This document shows positions 11,292 through 22,660 of a stretch of DNA of 64,000 bases, in pieces. A program made the translations under genes and the position numbers. Position 1 is the stretch's first letter, and each line of letters begins with the position of its first letter. The stretch comes from Orobanche coerulescens. Its lineage: Eukaryota > Streptophyta > Magnoliopsida > Lamiales > Orobanchaceae. The notes beneath the pieces were generated by a model. The model was not told the origin of the DNA, made no database searches, and saw only the letters and a program-made list of their open reading frames with translations. The stretch lies in NCBI GenBank assembly GCA_033398695.1, contig CM065804.1, forward strand, positions 14,059,001 to 14,123,000, in the 5' to 3' direction.

Positions 11292-11912
11292 TGACCGAGC
11301 AGCTCTGTTTCCACCCATTCTTCACTTATCTCCTTTCCCTTCCGCGGCCAGGGCTTTGGTGGCCAAAGATACATGTTGTTAAACAACAAATACATGAAGC
11401 TCCTGAGTTCCTATCATTGATTGATCGTCCTATAACCTTCTCCGATCCATCGAATCAAGGTATGATTTCCTAAAAATTTAGTTTTGGGGATTTTAGTTGA
11501 CTTCGTCCGATTTAATCGTATTAACTCAGATTACTGATGGATAATCGAAGATTAAGTTGTGTCCTATCATTTTCATCATCTTTCCACGGTTTTGTCATGT
11601 CCGATTCCTCGTTTATTTTAGTTTTCAATTGACGCCTTCAAGGTGTCCGGGAAAATGCCGTAGAGGGAGATTCGGCCGTTTTGTGATGTTTTTCCTCATG
11701 TGATTTATTTTTTATTTGATGATAGGATATTAGGGATGAATTCCCTACGAAAATCTGGTGTTGAGCCTTTTCGATCGTCGTTTTCATTGGAGTTCCGGAT
11801 TTTTCCAATCAACCGTATTTTCGGAGTATTTGCGAGAGATTACCAAGGCAAATACCTTGATATACGAATTGTAACTACGTGAAATCATTGTTGTCGAAGT
11901 GTATGAATTTAT

Positions 11913-11916
<4 letters not shown>

Positions 11917-11951
<35 letters not shown>

Positions 11952-12087
11952 AAATATATGTATGTATATACGTATATTGATATATATGCCTATCGGTGAA
12001 TGCCGAGTGATGAATGCTAACACTAGTTGACGTACTCAACTTGGATTGATGGATGAACTATACTTATATATATATATATATATATTC
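11917..12087. repeat. Two (TA)n microsatellites in Ret-A LTR
   Basis: TA runs at about 11918-11948 and 12065-12085 separated by unique sequence. They lie in the transcribed part of the LTR. Confidence 0.9.
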
Positions 12088-12379
12088 GGTTGAGTCACAA
12101 TATAGGGATATATATGCGGCGTTGGTTGGTTATGCCTGAAGGCTTATTGTGATTGAGTTTTGATTGATAACGTGCGTAATATTATTTAGCTGTGTGGTTA
12201 TGGACTGACGGATAATTTGTGTGACTTGGTGTACTGAGTTGATAATTATTGTAACGTTTGTCTGTGTGCTTGATGTTTGAAACAATGTGGATACTTGTTG
12301 TGAGAAACGTCGTCTTCGGGAACCTCTGAGGGCGGGGCGTGTACTCCGGCCTGGTATACGCTGCAATGTGCAGCTCCAT

Positions 12380-12520
12380 ATGGTTGGTGAACACCGGTGT
12401 TACCTAACACGCGTGCAAGGGGCAGCTCTTACAGGAGTGATCGCCGGTGCGGTGACATGTTCAAGGGGCGGCCAACATAGTGGAGTGAACGCCGGTGCAC
12501 AGGTGTGCAAGGGAGGTGCC
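12380..12520. repeat. GC-rich imperfect tandem repeat in Ret-A LTR
   Basis: The phrase 'gtgaacgccggtgc' and close variants (gtgaacaccggtgt, gtgatcgccggtgc) recur three times at ~50-base spacing, mixed with 'tgcaaggggc'. Comparable GC-rich tandem blocks lie near the same relative place in the LTRs of Tek-B, Tek-E and Tek-F. Confidence 0.65.
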
Positions 12521-13739
12521 TGGCACGCTTATTGGTTACGGATATTCGAGTGACAGCTAAGACCCTGATACCGAATGATGTTCGTAATTCAAAATTCTTT
12601 CAACTCACTTTAAAATGTCGGTCTTGATATAGACCGCGATTCGTGTTTCTGAAAGTTTGTTTCAACTTGTTTTAAATGTTGGTATGAGGGTTAATTAACC
12701 AAGGATATTTGACGAGATCTTCGAGGGTTAATTAATCAGAGGTCTTGAGCAGGATTTGTCGAATGAGAGACTGTGTCCTTGATTGTATTGTGATGATATT
12801 ATTTGGATTGGGTCGAGAACCCCGTGAGATGTTGTAATGACTCGCTTGTGACAGTGTTTCATAAATTGGGTCAAGGGCCCCGAATAATGTTGTAATTGTT
12901 TTCTTGCAAATTGTTTTCCACATGCTGGGTCGAGGACTCGAGAGATTTTGAAGTTATTTTCTAAAAGTATTCCCATTCGATTTTCAAAACCCTAAGACGG
13001 CCCGAGTCAATAATCACATTTTCAAACTATCTTATCAAATTGCTTTTTCCTTTTATAAAAGGGGTTTTTCAAGCTAGATCTTTTAACTCATTGGGCTTGC
13101 TTAAAGTTTCACTGGCGTTATGATCCGTAAAGAGAATATGGCTATGTGATTACCTTTCACCTTGTGTAAACGAATGTTTTGATGTGCTGTTTGTGTGAAT
13201 GTGTGGTTTGTGTTAAGGCTTCGTGGCTGTTGAGTTTGTGTTGATACTTTTCGTATATCTTGTTCATTATGTACTTGCACTAGCAAAATTCCAGTTTGCT
13301 AACCCCCGAGTTTCCGGGGGGTGGGTGCCTGTTATGCGCTCAGGTTTTGGCAACTCGGGAGCAATCACAGGATTAGCTTGGAAGAAGATAGAGGACAATC
13401 ATGCTAATCACACCAGCGTTAAAGTCTTTTCTTTTGTTTCATTTTGGTCGGTATTTCTCTGTCGGTCGAGTATTCACCCTTGCATGGGTGTAGTTTTCAG
13501 TTATTAAATTGAGTTGTCAATATTTTTTGTGTTCAAGTTTATTATTGTCATTGAAATGTGAATATCGTAAGTTTCTGAATTGGTTATTGACCTTGTCGGT
13601 CTGCTTTGTAATTATTTTAACCCCGGTCGATCAATCATTGAGTAGTCTTTTGGAGTTTAGCCTGGTAGATCTTTGTGATAAGGGTCTACGACATGTAACA
13701 TTCCCGGTTGGATTCTGGGGGTGTTACATCTGTATAATT

Positions 13740-14180
13740 TTATTGATGTACAAATATCCCATTATGTAAGTGTTCTATCTGTAAACCAAGACAGTATTTT
13801 GATTGTCCGAGATCTTTCATTTCAAATTCTCCCTTGAGATAATCAACTTCTTCTTGAATTTCATTCGTGGTTCTAATAATGTTTAGATCATCAACATAGA
13901 CAACATTAATCACAAATTCAGTTGTTATTTTCTTGATGAAGACACTTGGACATATCTGATTGTTCACATAACTTTTTTTCACAACATCTCACTTAAACAA
14001 TTATACCATATACATCAAGATTGCTCTAGTCCATATAATGGTCGTTGCAGCGCACACAGTTTCTGGGACTTTATTTCTAATGCTTCAGGCATTTTGAATC
14101 CTCCAGGGACTTCCATGTAGATATCAATATTCAATGATCCGTATAAATAAGTTGTCACAACATCCATAAGGCGCATTTAG
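13740..14180 (-). pseudogene. Copia reverse transcriptase fragment
   Basis: On the minus strand the frame 13982-13740 reads like the second half of a copia RT: the catalytic region is YVDDLNII, followed by EFEMKDLG, YCLGLQIEH and NGIFVHQ. Upstream on the minus strand, with stops and frame changes, are recognisable pieces of the first half, including an MEVPGGF-like segment, up to about 14180. Integrase and RNase H are not seen. The fragment ends where the Ret-A LTR ends (13728). Confidence 0.75.
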
Positions 14181-14430
14181 AGATTTATCGAAACTAACAG
14201 GCTGATTAAATATCTAAATTTGTCTCCTTGCTATCCGTTGCAACCTTCTCTACTCTGGAAGGGAAAGATATTCCGTCAGGATCAATATGAAAAGAATTAG
14301 ACATTTTTACCTTTTTGCCCGACAGTTCAGCACTGATGTCTCTTTGACACTAGGTGATCCAATGTCGGTCTGGACCACGGATTTTTGTTCCTCATCATCA
14401 TTTTCCAGACGTTTCTTGGACTTTTTGGAG
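14181..14430 (-). pseudogene. Athila-like gag remnant, segment 3 (left of SIRE-I)
   Basis: The minus strand from 14430 reads EDSKKSKKRLENDDEEQ before degenerating. It follows directly on the ITLRSGKQLE motif that ends at 37942 on the other side of SIRE-I. Joining the two sides at the TCTTC duplication gives one continuous gag, which supports SIRE-I having inserted into an Athila-like element. The exact junction with the copia RT fragment is not resolved. Confidence 0.5.
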
Positions 14431-14567
14431 TCTTCTGTTGGAATATTTATTCAAAATATTCATTAATAGAGTTTTGATGATTAAGTTGCTAAACAAAGCA
14501 AAACAACAAAGAGGCGAAGCAAATCAGTGAAGAAATCGAAGTCGCAAAAAGCTGGTCAGAAGGAAGA

Positions 14568-14886
14568 TAACGTAGGCTATCTTGAAAGCATAACGTACGT
14601 AATGTTACTAAGGTAAGGTACGTAACACATGAAAGATAACATACGTAATGATGTGTTTGTGAGTTTAAACAAGAAGAATGTTGGAGATGATGTCATGGCA
14701 TAGGTCAGCATGCAACGGACATATTGACTACGTATAACGTACGTAATGGAAAAGAGGCTAACGTATGTAATGATAAAGACGAAGGCTACTGGACAATTTT
14801 GTGAAGAACGTAGCGTACGTAACCAGAAAGAGTTAACGTACGTAACGACTTTAGCGTACGTAACATATGGGCTATAACGTACATAA
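14568..14886. promoter_or_regulatory. ACGTACGT palindrome array upstream of TATA (SIRE-I 5' LTR)
   Basis: About ten sites of the form TAACGTACGTAA or close variants (AGCGTACGTAAC, AACATACGTAATG, AACGTATGTAATG) are spaced 15-60 bases apart. The array stops ~40 bases before TATAAATA. The same array is kept in the 3' LTR (27287-27583). Confidence 0.85.
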
Positions 14887-14928
14887 AGGACGCTAAAGAA
14901 GCTAATGACTAGTTGGAAGAGAAATGCC

Positions 14929-14936
14929 TATAAATA
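14929..14936 (+). promoter_or_regulatory. TATA box of SIRE-I 5' LTR
   Basis: TATAAATA within GCCTATAAATACCAC. The same phrase occurs in the 3' LTR at 27625-27632. Confidence 0.75.
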
Positions 14937-15474
14937 CCACTTCTAATGGTATTCATCCAACAACAACTCATAGTATTCGATTCAGTGATCAGAGATTGAT
15001 ATATATATATTCTTGTTGTTGTAATTGAGCTTATATTGATAGTTTGAGTGTTTATACATTCAACACATACACGAGAGAAAAAAAAAAAGATATGATTGGA
15101 TTTGGTGTTATTCGGATCAAGGATCCGGCATAGTTAGAATCGCAATCGATATCTAAGTGAGGTTTATCTAGTACCAATAGAAAGCTAGAGTGGTTGATTC
15201 CTTGTCCAATAGAAAAGGAAAACGGTTTAACTTGGACCAACATAAAGACAAGTAAGATAACGGTTTACTCGGACCAATAGAAGATGAGCTTGTAACGGTT
15301 ATCCCTCGACCGCTAGAAGAGAGGTGCAGAGGTTGATCTTCATTCTATAGAAAAAGATACCGAGATAGGACGTAGGCACGTTTGGCCGAACCTCTATAAA
15401 TCCTGTGTCGATTTATTTTCTGCACCTTTATTTACGCTTCCGTAAAATGGCGCATATACCATATTTCGCCAACA

Positions 15475-15488
15475 ATTGGTATCGGAGC
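15475..15488 (+). promoter_or_regulatory. SIRE-I primer binding site
   Basis: TGGTATCGGAGC at 15477-15488, two bases after the LTR end, matching initiator-Met tRNA with one difference. Confidence 0.8.
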
Positions 15489-15530
15489 GGTACTCCAATA
15501 AGCGGCTTAACATCCAAGGAGAAGATCCAA

Positions 15531-16808
15531 ATGGCATTTCAATTTGCTCCAGTCGAAGGGCTTGCTCTAAATCGATCACCATTTTTTGATGGCTCGAACT
15601 TTATGACATGGAAGAAAAAGATGTCAATATTCATCCGATCGTATGACACCGAGCTTTGGAAGGTGATATGTCTTGGTCCCAAAATTCCTCTCAAATCCGA
15701 CAGTACACTTAAATATTTCGAAGAATATGATGACGCGGATGGGAAAAATGATCATTATAATTGCAAAGCCACACAATTATTATATTGTACTTTAAATCCG
15801 GAGGAACACAACCAGATATCTTCTTATGATAGTGCTAAAGAAATTTGGAAGATGTTAGAAATCATACACGAAGGCACAAATCAAGTCAAGGAGACGAAGA
15901 TCAATATGCTTCTCCATGACTATGAGTTATTCATGATGAAGGGTGACGAGTCCATCACCAACATGCTCAACCGATTTTCGATCATCACCAATGGGCTAGC
16001 TTCGTTCGGAAAACCATTATCTAGTAGTGAAAAAGTCAAGAAAATTTTACGATCACTACCTAGCGAATGGGACCGCACCGTGACGGCGATCATGGAAACT
16101 AAAGATCTCAACACACTTGATTTTAGCGCCCTCATTGGTTCGCTAATTAATTATGAGATAGTTTTAAAATCACGAAGTGTCAAGCCAAAGCCGAAGGAAC
16201 GATCAATAGCCATGAAGGCTAAGATGTCTAAGAGAGAAGAAATCCCGGTAGATAAAAGAGACAAAGAATCGGCATATTATGCCAAAAATATTAATAAGTT
16301 TCAATACTAATTAAACCGGAGAAAGAAGGACATCAAGACAGGCGAATCTAAGAAATTTGACAATTCTTGTCGATTATGTGGTAAACCAGGCCACTTTGCG
16401 AAGAATTGCCGAGCGAAACTCGAGAAGGAGGTTCTAATTGCAACATGGAGCGATGAAAACGAAGATGATGATTTTAATAATCAAAATAATCTCGCTCTCA
16501 TGGCATTAAGCTCATTAGACGAAAGCGACGCCGAAAGTCGCATAAGTAAATCCTACGATGAACTTTTTGAAACATTTGAGTTATTAATTACAGACTATCA
16601 AAATGCTTTATCCGAGATTAAATCCCTACAATCTAAAAATAAATCATTGGAAACCGAGATTTCCAAAATTCTTGAAAAGGGAAAGTTTAGTGATACTGAT
16701 CATTCAAAATTCATTGAGAACGAAAATATTTTGAAGAATGATCTTTTTAAAAGTCAAATCGAGCTAAAAAACTTAACAAAGAAATTCTCGTGTGGAAAAG
16801 AAATTTGA
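15531..16808 (+). pseudogene. SIRE-I gag (UBN2 type) with one in-frame stop
   Basis: The first ATG after the primer site is at 15531 (MAFQFAPVEGLALNRSPFFDG). The N-terminal half is a copia gag of the UBN2 type: FDGSNFMTWKKKM, then a motif like YDSAKEIWKML, then LRSLPSEWDRTVTAI. An in-frame TAA at 16308-16310 interrupts it. The same frame then resumes with a zinc knuckle (CRLCGKPGHFAKNC) and a long Lys/Glu/Leu-rich segment that looks coiled-coil (about 16500-16808). The stop could be a single substitution (CAA to TAA). Total is 425 codons. Confidence 0.8.
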
Positions 16809-17076
16809 ACCAATGCTCTCGGTTAAGAAATTTACGTTGAACAAACAGGGGTTAAGATTCAAACAACATTCTAAAAATGAATCCGTAAATTTTAAAATAC
16901 CCCATTGCGAAAAATGTTGGAAAATCGGGCACCATATTTCAAACTGTAAAAGCCCAAGACGGACGATAAAAGTTAAAAATATTTGGATTCCTAAAGGAAC
17001 TTTTATTCCGAATATCGTCTATGTTTCGAAAGAAAATCCAACTATTGGTTGGGTCCCACAAAAATTAATTTTTTAA
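16792..17076 (+). pseudogene. SIRE-I post-gag segment with second knuckle
   Basis: After a frame change the reading continues with CEKCWKIGHHISNC and then IWIPKGTF and GWVPQK. In SIRE-type elements this lies between gag and protease. It ends in a stop, and no protease or polymerase follows, so the copy seems to be a deletion derivative that needs enzymes in trans. Confidence 0.65.
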
Positions 17077-17473
17077 CAATTGATATTTTACTCAGAGGGA
17101 GTGATATTTTTTAAATGGATATTTTTTGTCAGGGGGAGCTATACCTTTTTTATGCATATTTTTATATGCATCAATTGGTATTTATTACTCGTTTTTATTA
17201 CACTTTTTGCTGAATACAAAAATGGGGAGAAAGGAGTTGAATTGATAAAAAGCGTCATGGAAGAATGACGAGAAAAATAAAATGCAAAAAGGAGGAGAAA
17301 AGAAAAGATGAAGAAGTCGAAAAATAATAAAAGAAGAAGAAGTCGAAAATGAGACAAAAAGGGGGAGAAACGAAGTAGTTGAAAAAAATGAAACGGAGAA
17401 GTCGAAAATGACAAGAAAAGAAAAATTGGAGAAACTAACGAAACGATCAAAGCCGAAAACTTTGATTCGTATA
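17077..17473 (+). other. SIRE-I 3' interior, purine-rich
   Basis: Two or three 'agggggag' tracts (17095-17135) are followed by ~230 bases of almost pure purine on the plus strand (17225-17460), with repeated 'gaagaagtcgaaaa'. No coding match. Tek-B is inserted at the end of this stretch. Confidence 0.7.
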
Positions 17474-17626
17474 TGTAATACCCGAGATTTCTGTTATGTA
17501 ATTGGAACTTGTGATATTGTAATGATTGTACTTTTGCCTGAGTATTTTTCTCCGTATTTCATAATCCCATGTCGTCGAGCATATAATTTCGTGTATGTGA
17601 TTTCAAAGGATGAAATTCTGTGCATG

Positions 17627-17915
17627 TAGCGCACGCTACAGGCTAAGGGTAGCGTACGCTAACATGGTTTTATAGCGCACGCTACCGAGTGTAAGTAGCG
17701 CACGCTATGCGTGGTCAGACAGATTAAGACGTGCGGTAGGTGAGATCGGCCGGGGACCTCGCCGGATCTGTCGGATGTACAGGACGGCTTCGGGAAAAGC
17801 CGGGTCAACGCCTTAGCGCACGCTACAGAATATGCGTAGCGTACGCTAAGTGCCGAGTACGCTTTAGATCGTGAGCCGTTAGCGCACGCTACGAACAGGT
17901 GTAGCGCGCGCTAAT
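17627..17915. promoter_or_regulatory. TAGCG-NN-CGCTA palindrome array upstream of TATA (Tek-B)
   Basis: Sites TAGCGCACGCTA (17627, 17673, 17696, 17814, 17879), TAGCGTACGCTA (17650, 17837) and TAGCGCGCGCTA (17902) end about 12 bases before the TATA box. The arms are constant and the central dinucleotide varies (CA, TA, CG). The 3' LTR repeats the pattern at 24811-25107. Confidence 0.9.
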
Positions 17916-17925
17916 AACCATTTAT

Positions 17926-17933
17926 TATAAATA
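17926..17933 (+). promoter_or_regulatory. TATA box of Tek-B 5' LTR
   Basis: TATAAATA right after the palindrome array; in the 3' LTR at 25118-25125. Confidence 0.75.
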
Positions 17934-18604
17934 GACAAAGATCCTATTCGTGATTTCAGTCCTTTCTTCCCCCGTAACCCGAACTCTTGCACTTGTAACA
18001 TAACTCCATTCGTCTTAAACACTCCATATCAACCTCCTAGTTCGAGATTGAAGATCATATATCATTGGAGATTGGTGTTCGAGCCTTGGGTGTTGGATTG
18101 CTTCATTTTCATCCGTGTTCTTCACTACTTTGAGGTAGGTGATTCTTCACCAATGATTAGTAATGTTCATGAGGAAGTTTGAATCATGTTTGGATAGCAA
18201 GTATCTCGTTTTTATCAGGTCATCACTTGTTAGAAGGATACTTTTGACGTATCGGTACTAGATATCGAATGAACCTTTGAACCATCTTATTATAAGGACT
18301 CCTAAGCATGTTTAAATCGATTTATGATCAAGTAATCGGATTTTTACCCAGTTGATACGTTGTATACGTTGGAATCATGTGTTTTGGAACGTAAGACGAT
18401 GGAACTTAGATTATTTCTTGAAGATCGTAGAGGAATTGTGATATCGAGATAACTATCCGTATATTGGTGTTTCATAACCATAAATCTTCCAGAAACCTTA
18501 GTAGCATGTTATGCCCGAGGATAACTTGTATTATCACCATAGGGTTCATGAGTTCTTCATCATTCAACCCAGTTTTCGGTTCGTAGCATTCTGCCATGCA
18601 AGAT

Positions 18605-18792
18605 TAGCGCACGCTAACATGTGTGAGTTAACGTGCGCTATCGAGGTTCGGTTTTCGCCGCAAACGCACGTAGCGACGTTATGAGGCAGCCAGTCGATCG
18701 CGATTTGTGGCTAGCGACGCTAGTCCTATACGATAGCGCACGCTAATAGCTCAGCCTTAGCGCACGTTACGATAAGACGTAGCGCGCGCTAA
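18605..18792. repeat. Second palindrome cluster in Tek-B 5' LTR (downstream of TATA)
   Basis: Six or more further sites lie within 190 bases of the transcribed LTR, including TTAGCGCACGCTAA, TTAACGTGCGCTA and TAGCGCGCGCTAA. In the 3' LTR (25797-25990) extra perfect forms such as CGTAGCGTACGTTA appear where the 5' LTR has two-base losses. Confidence 0.85.
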
Positions 18793-19159
18793 GCAATCCA
18801 GGCAGCTTGTTTAGTTTGAGCTTTTCGGCCGTAGGTCGAATTGTTAGGCCATTGTTCGACTCGAGATGATTTGTATATCGTTCCTTTTGTTAAGGTTCGA
18901 GCTTGTTACGTTGATCGGAGGGGGCGGCCTTCGAGTGCGTCGAGAGCATTGAAGTATATCATTCTTGCCATCTTCGAGGCAAGTATCGTGATATGTTAAT
19001 ATCGGTATTTTTGGAATATACGTATGATTATGCATATTGTTGAACATGATATTTACTTCGTTGATTTGTCATGATATTCGTTGTATATTGTTTATATGTT
19101 CATGTTGATGAACATAATGATTTGGCATATGTGTATGCATGAGTTGTGTTTGTATACGT

Positions 19160-19340
19160 TGTACGATCTATGCTGAGGGCGCTGGATCGGATGTCCACCT
19201 CGTGTTGGTCCGACGGGATCATCTTGGGATCTAGGCTGAGGGCGCTGGATCATTGGACGGGTTATTTCCACCTCGTGTTGGTCCGACGGGATCATCTTGG
19301 GATCTATGCTGAGGGCGCTGGATCATTGGAATACCCATGC
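19160..19340. repeat. GC-rich tandem repeat in Tek-B 5' LTR
   Basis: About 2.5 copies of a unit with 'gctgagggcgctggatc', 'ccacctcgtgttggtcc' and 'gggatcatcttgggatcta'. The 3' LTR counterpart is 26361-26530. Confidence 0.85.
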
Positions 19341-19800
19341 TGTGTAATGGAATCTTGTAGATTCGCATTGTCGGGTTCCGGTAGCGGAAGCCCGTGTGAT
19401 ATGTCTTGTCGTGTATTGTTGATGCATATTCGAATTGTTTAAATACGATACTTGTACTAGCATTGTTTTGCTAACCCCTTCGGGGGTGGACATTTGTTTT
19501 GATGTTCGTAGCTAAGGAGCAGGGAAAGTACCACGACGTGACGCATTTAAGGGGGTTGATGATGTTTATTGTTATTGGAGATTTGTTGTCTTGGTTTGGT
19601 TTACGTACTCGAGTACGTGTGTCCTTTGATATTAATTCGATATGGTTGTATTAATTATCCGTTGAACCGGTTGTACGTTTTCTTCAACTCGAATTTTCGC
19701 AGATTGACGTCTTATTTTCACTTTCCTTTTAATTAGCCTTGTAAATCCTTATTTAAAGGGTTTACGGCTGTAATTATTCCGAATATCTCGGGTGTTACGA

Positions 19801-20040
19801 ATATGGTATCGGAGCTAAGATTTATGGATATCTTGGCGGTGGGTTTTATTTGGGTCTGCATTTACGTTGTTTGATTTACGGTCGTTTGTAACATCACCGT
19901 TCCGCCAAGTCGTCATGTGGACCGTGGTTGTAAGTCTCTTAATCTCTTATACTACCGCTTTACTTAATTCTTGCTTTTGTGAGTATTGACGGACTTTATT
20001 TCAAAAATTTTGTTACGTATATTGAGAAATTTCGTTTACG
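19801..20040 (+). other. Tek-B primer binding site and leader
   Basis: TGGTATCGGAGC (19804-19815) is the initiator-Met primer site. The leader holds a donor-like GTAAGT at about 19930, comparable to one in Ret-A and Tek-F. No gene. Confidence 0.75.
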
Positions 20041-21187
20041 ATGTTGAGAGGAGGTCGTGGACGCGACGCTGGTCGTGGACGCGACGTGGTAATATGAGAC
20101 ATGAGGATTCCGCAACTACCCCGAAATATCGCTAGTCGAACCGATTCCCATTCGGAGGGCGAAGGATCAGCGAATGATGACGCAAATCCGAACATGCCGG
20201 AGTGCTTCAACAGGTGGTGGCGCAGATAAACCGGATTCGCCAGTGTCGTTGATCGCATGCAGACAGCTGATGGGACAAAGAAAGACCATGAGGATAACCG
20301 GGGACAGATGGCTTGCCGAGGTGGTTAAATTGCACCCGCCAAAATTTGTGGATCTACCGAGGCACTTACTTGGGATCACGGCTCAAGGAGTTGGAAAAGA
20401 TATTCGCGGGTCTTAATCGTCCCGAGGACCGGAAGGTTCCCATTGCCCGGTATTTTCCATTTGGGAGGCCTTTGACTGGTGGGAGGCTATTCGACCCGAG
20501 AACCATAATGCGGATTGGACGGAATTCAGACAAATGATGGAAGCACAGTATTGTCCTCGTCCGGTTAGAGAGGCGAAGATCCGAGAGTTTTTCTCACCAC
20601 AGAGTTCGGAGTCATCTGTGACAGATGTAATTAAAACTTTTAATCATCAGCTGACTTGTGTGCGACACTTGGTCAGAACGGAGGCAGAAAAGATTTTTCA
20701 TTTTGATATGCGGATGAAGCCAGAGATTCAGCAGTACATGTCCGGATTCGAGTGTACTACGTTGCGACAGTACCAAGATAAAGCGCTGGCCTACGACATG
20801 AAAGAGGCGGCGGTGGAGAAATCAGTAGAGGCAAAGAAGCAGAAGGTGACCGGCAGCTTTGCAGAAAACAAGAGTGGTGGGGCCCGCAAGGGCCAGTCTT
20901 ACTTTTATTCGGCTAGGAAACCTCCACATCCTTCTAAAGGCGGAAAGAAGTTCCGGACAGCATCAGCAGTTTCGGACGCATCAAGGAAATGCTACAATTG
21001 TGGTCGAGCAGGGCATATTCGACGAGATTGCCCCGCATCTTCTGTGACTTGTTACGATTGTGGGCAAGAAGGGCACCGTGCGGCCTTCTGCGGAGCCGCT
21101 ACTAGATCTGTTGGCACCCGCACTCCAGCACCGGTTCCTAAGGAGATAAGTGTGAACCAGACACAGCAGAGTGGATTTCAGTGGTAA
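20041..21187 (+). pseudogene. Tek-B gag, frameshifted
   Basis: The ATG at 20041 opens a Gly/Arg-rich start (MLRGGRGRDAGRGRD), as in Tek-E and Tek-F, and soon meets a stop. The capsid region resumes in other frames (RKVPIARYFPFG near 20430) and is open from 20534 to 21187: capsid C-terminus, then two zinc knuckles, CYNCGRAGHIRRDC and CYDCGQEGHRAAFC. The protein packages element RNA. Breaks are small indels, consistent with age or with consensus errors. Confidence 0.85.
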
Positions 21188-22050
21188 CGCCGGGAAGAGG
21201 GAGACATCCGGCCGGGTCCGTTCCTCCGCGCCTGTACGAAATGAGGAGATCTGACGACCATAACACTGCTGTTGCATCAGGTACGATTCAGATCCTTTTG
21301 CAACCAGTTAGTGTCTTGTTCGATTCGGGAGCTACGCATTCTTTTATATCTTTGAACTGTATTAATCGTTTGAACATCTCGTGCTTGTATAATTGTGAAC
21401 CTTATGTTGTGGGATTACCGAGCGGAGAGAAAATTGTGGGAACACTAGAAGCTAGGGATTTCCCAGTATCTATAGAGGGGAGAAATTGGCCATCGAATCT
21501 TATTGTAGTCGACATCTGCGGTGACGATTTAATTCTCGGAGATGATTGGCTCAACCGTTATGGAGCTGTGTTGAATTACCGAGAGAGAGTCATTTCCATC
21601 ATTGCTGATGACGGATCTGAACACTTATTCCGAGGATGGAGACCGGGAAGCTCGGGGAAATTGATCAAGGCAATGAAAGCTGTGAAATTACTGAAGCAGG
21701 GATGTCACGGACTTTGGTGCTATGCCATGAGAAAAGAGGAAGGAATAGAGCTCTCGTCTATTTCGATTGTGAATGAGTTCTCGGATGTATTTCTGACGAG
21801 CTACCCGGTTACCCCGCAAAGAGAAGTGGAATTCACCATCGAATTAGAGCACGGAGCAACCCCTATTTCCAGGGCACCATACCGCATGGCGCCAACCGAG
21901 ATGTATGAACTCAAGAAGCAAGCTGGAGGAATTGTTACGAGAAGGGCTATATTCAACCGAGCGTTTCCCCTTGGGGAGCGCCGTTCTCTTTGTCCTAAGA
22001 AAGACGGATCCCTCCGATTGTGTATTGATTACAGGAGCTTAACAAGATGA
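21181..22050 (+). pseudogene. Tek-B protease and start of RT
   Basis: Aspartic protease signature [13 protein letters not shown] at about residues 46-58, then LILGDDWL typical of retropepsins of this group. The later part enters RT: FTIELEHGATPISRAPYRMAP and [15 protein letters not shown]. The frame then breaks within RT. Confidence 0.9.
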
Positions 22051-22660
22051 CTATCAATAATAAGTATCCTATACCTCGCATCGACGACTTGTTTGATCAA
22101 TCGCAAGGGCGAGGTATTCTCGAAGATTGACTTGCGATCGGGATACCACCAATTGAGAATTAAGGAATCGGACATACCAAATCGCTTTCGGATCCGATGC
22201 AGGCATTATGAATTTGTGGTGATGCCATTCGGACTTACCAATGCTCCTGCGGTATTCATGCAATTGATGAATCGGATATTCTTGGAATACTTGGATAAAT
22301 TTGTGGTCGTTTTCATTGACGACATTTTGATATATTCGAGGGACGCAGAGGAGCATGCTGATCATTTACGTGTGGTTTTGAGCATCTTGAGAAAGGAACA
22401 ACTATATGCAAAATTTACTAAATGCGAGTTCTGGCTTAAGGAAGTAACCTTCCTTGGGCATGTGATATCCGCCGATGGAGTTCAGGTGGACCCGAAGAAA
22501 GTCGAAGCAATCTTGGAATGGGAAGCTCCTAAGAACGTGAAGGAAGTCCGAAGCTTCTTAGGACTAGCCGATATTATCGCCGCTTTGTAGAGGGATTTTC
22601 CAAAATTTCTCGTCCGCTCACCCAATTACAGAAAACTCAAAAGTTCGCGTGGAATGAGAA
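22051..22660 (+). pseudogene. Tek-B reverse transcriptase palm, broken
   Basis: 22093-22590 is open and reads [33 protein letters not shown] and the catalytic [27 protein letters not shown] and EVRSFLGLA follow. A frameshift at ~22565 breaks the run before the RNase H region. Confidence 0.9.

Larger units (their letters stand above)
3288..13728 (+). mobile_element. Ret-A: old Ty3/gypsy element, pol missing, 5' LTR truncated
   Basis: Bases 3288-4159 closely match the last ~870 bases of the LTR at 10767-13728. An LTR end (GGTGTTACA) and a primer site complementary to initiator-Met tRNA follow at 4160-4175. Between the LTRs are a decayed gag with one intact zinc knuckle, two pol-end/LTR-start junctions (5881-5930, 6450-6499) and the inserted element TRG-C. 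No protease, reverse transcriptase or integrase frame is found. Pairing the two LTRs as one element is an inference. The 3' LTR is not preceded by a clear polypurine tract, and no target duplication can be tested because the left end is lost. Confidence 0.55.
10767..13728 (+). repeat. Ret-A 3' LTR (or solo LTR), 2,962 bases
   Basis: Starts TGTAATACCCGAGAC and ends GGTGTTACA. Visible inside, in order: an array of TTACGGCCGTAA-type palindromes (10975-11265), TATAAATA (11284-11291), two TA microsatellites, a GC-rich imperfect tandem repeat (12380-12520), and the 3' region shared with 3288-4159. The bases flanking it (TTTAT left, TCTGT right) do not form a convincing target duplication, so it is more likely a 3' LTR than a solo LTR. 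Its leader side ('atttcctaaaaatttagtttt', 'gacttcgtccgatttaat', 'gccttcaaggtgtccg') is also clearly homologous to the Gyp-H LTR. Confidence 0.8.
14436..15474 (+). repeat. SIRE-I 5' LTR
   Basis: Starts TGTTGGAATATT and ends GCCAACA, 1,039 bases. It contains the ACGTACGT array (14568-14886), TATAAATA (14929-14936) and a short TA run near 15000. A purine-flanked region with repeated 'gaccaatagaa' phrases follows (15170-15350). Confidence 0.9.
17474..19800 (+). repeat. Tek-B 5' LTR
   Basis: 2,327 bases, TGTAATACCC to GGTGTTAC(G)A. Palindrome arrays lie at 17627-17915 and 18605-18792, TATAAATA at 17926-17933 and a tandem block at 19160-19340. Identity to the 3' LTR is very high by eye, except for clustered small indels around 17725-17770 and 18655-18780. 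Confidence 0.95.

Noticed and set aside
10767..13728. Solo LTR
   Set aside because: No matching five-base flanks and a related truncated LTR with primer site at 3288-4175; a 3' LTR is the better reading, though not proven.
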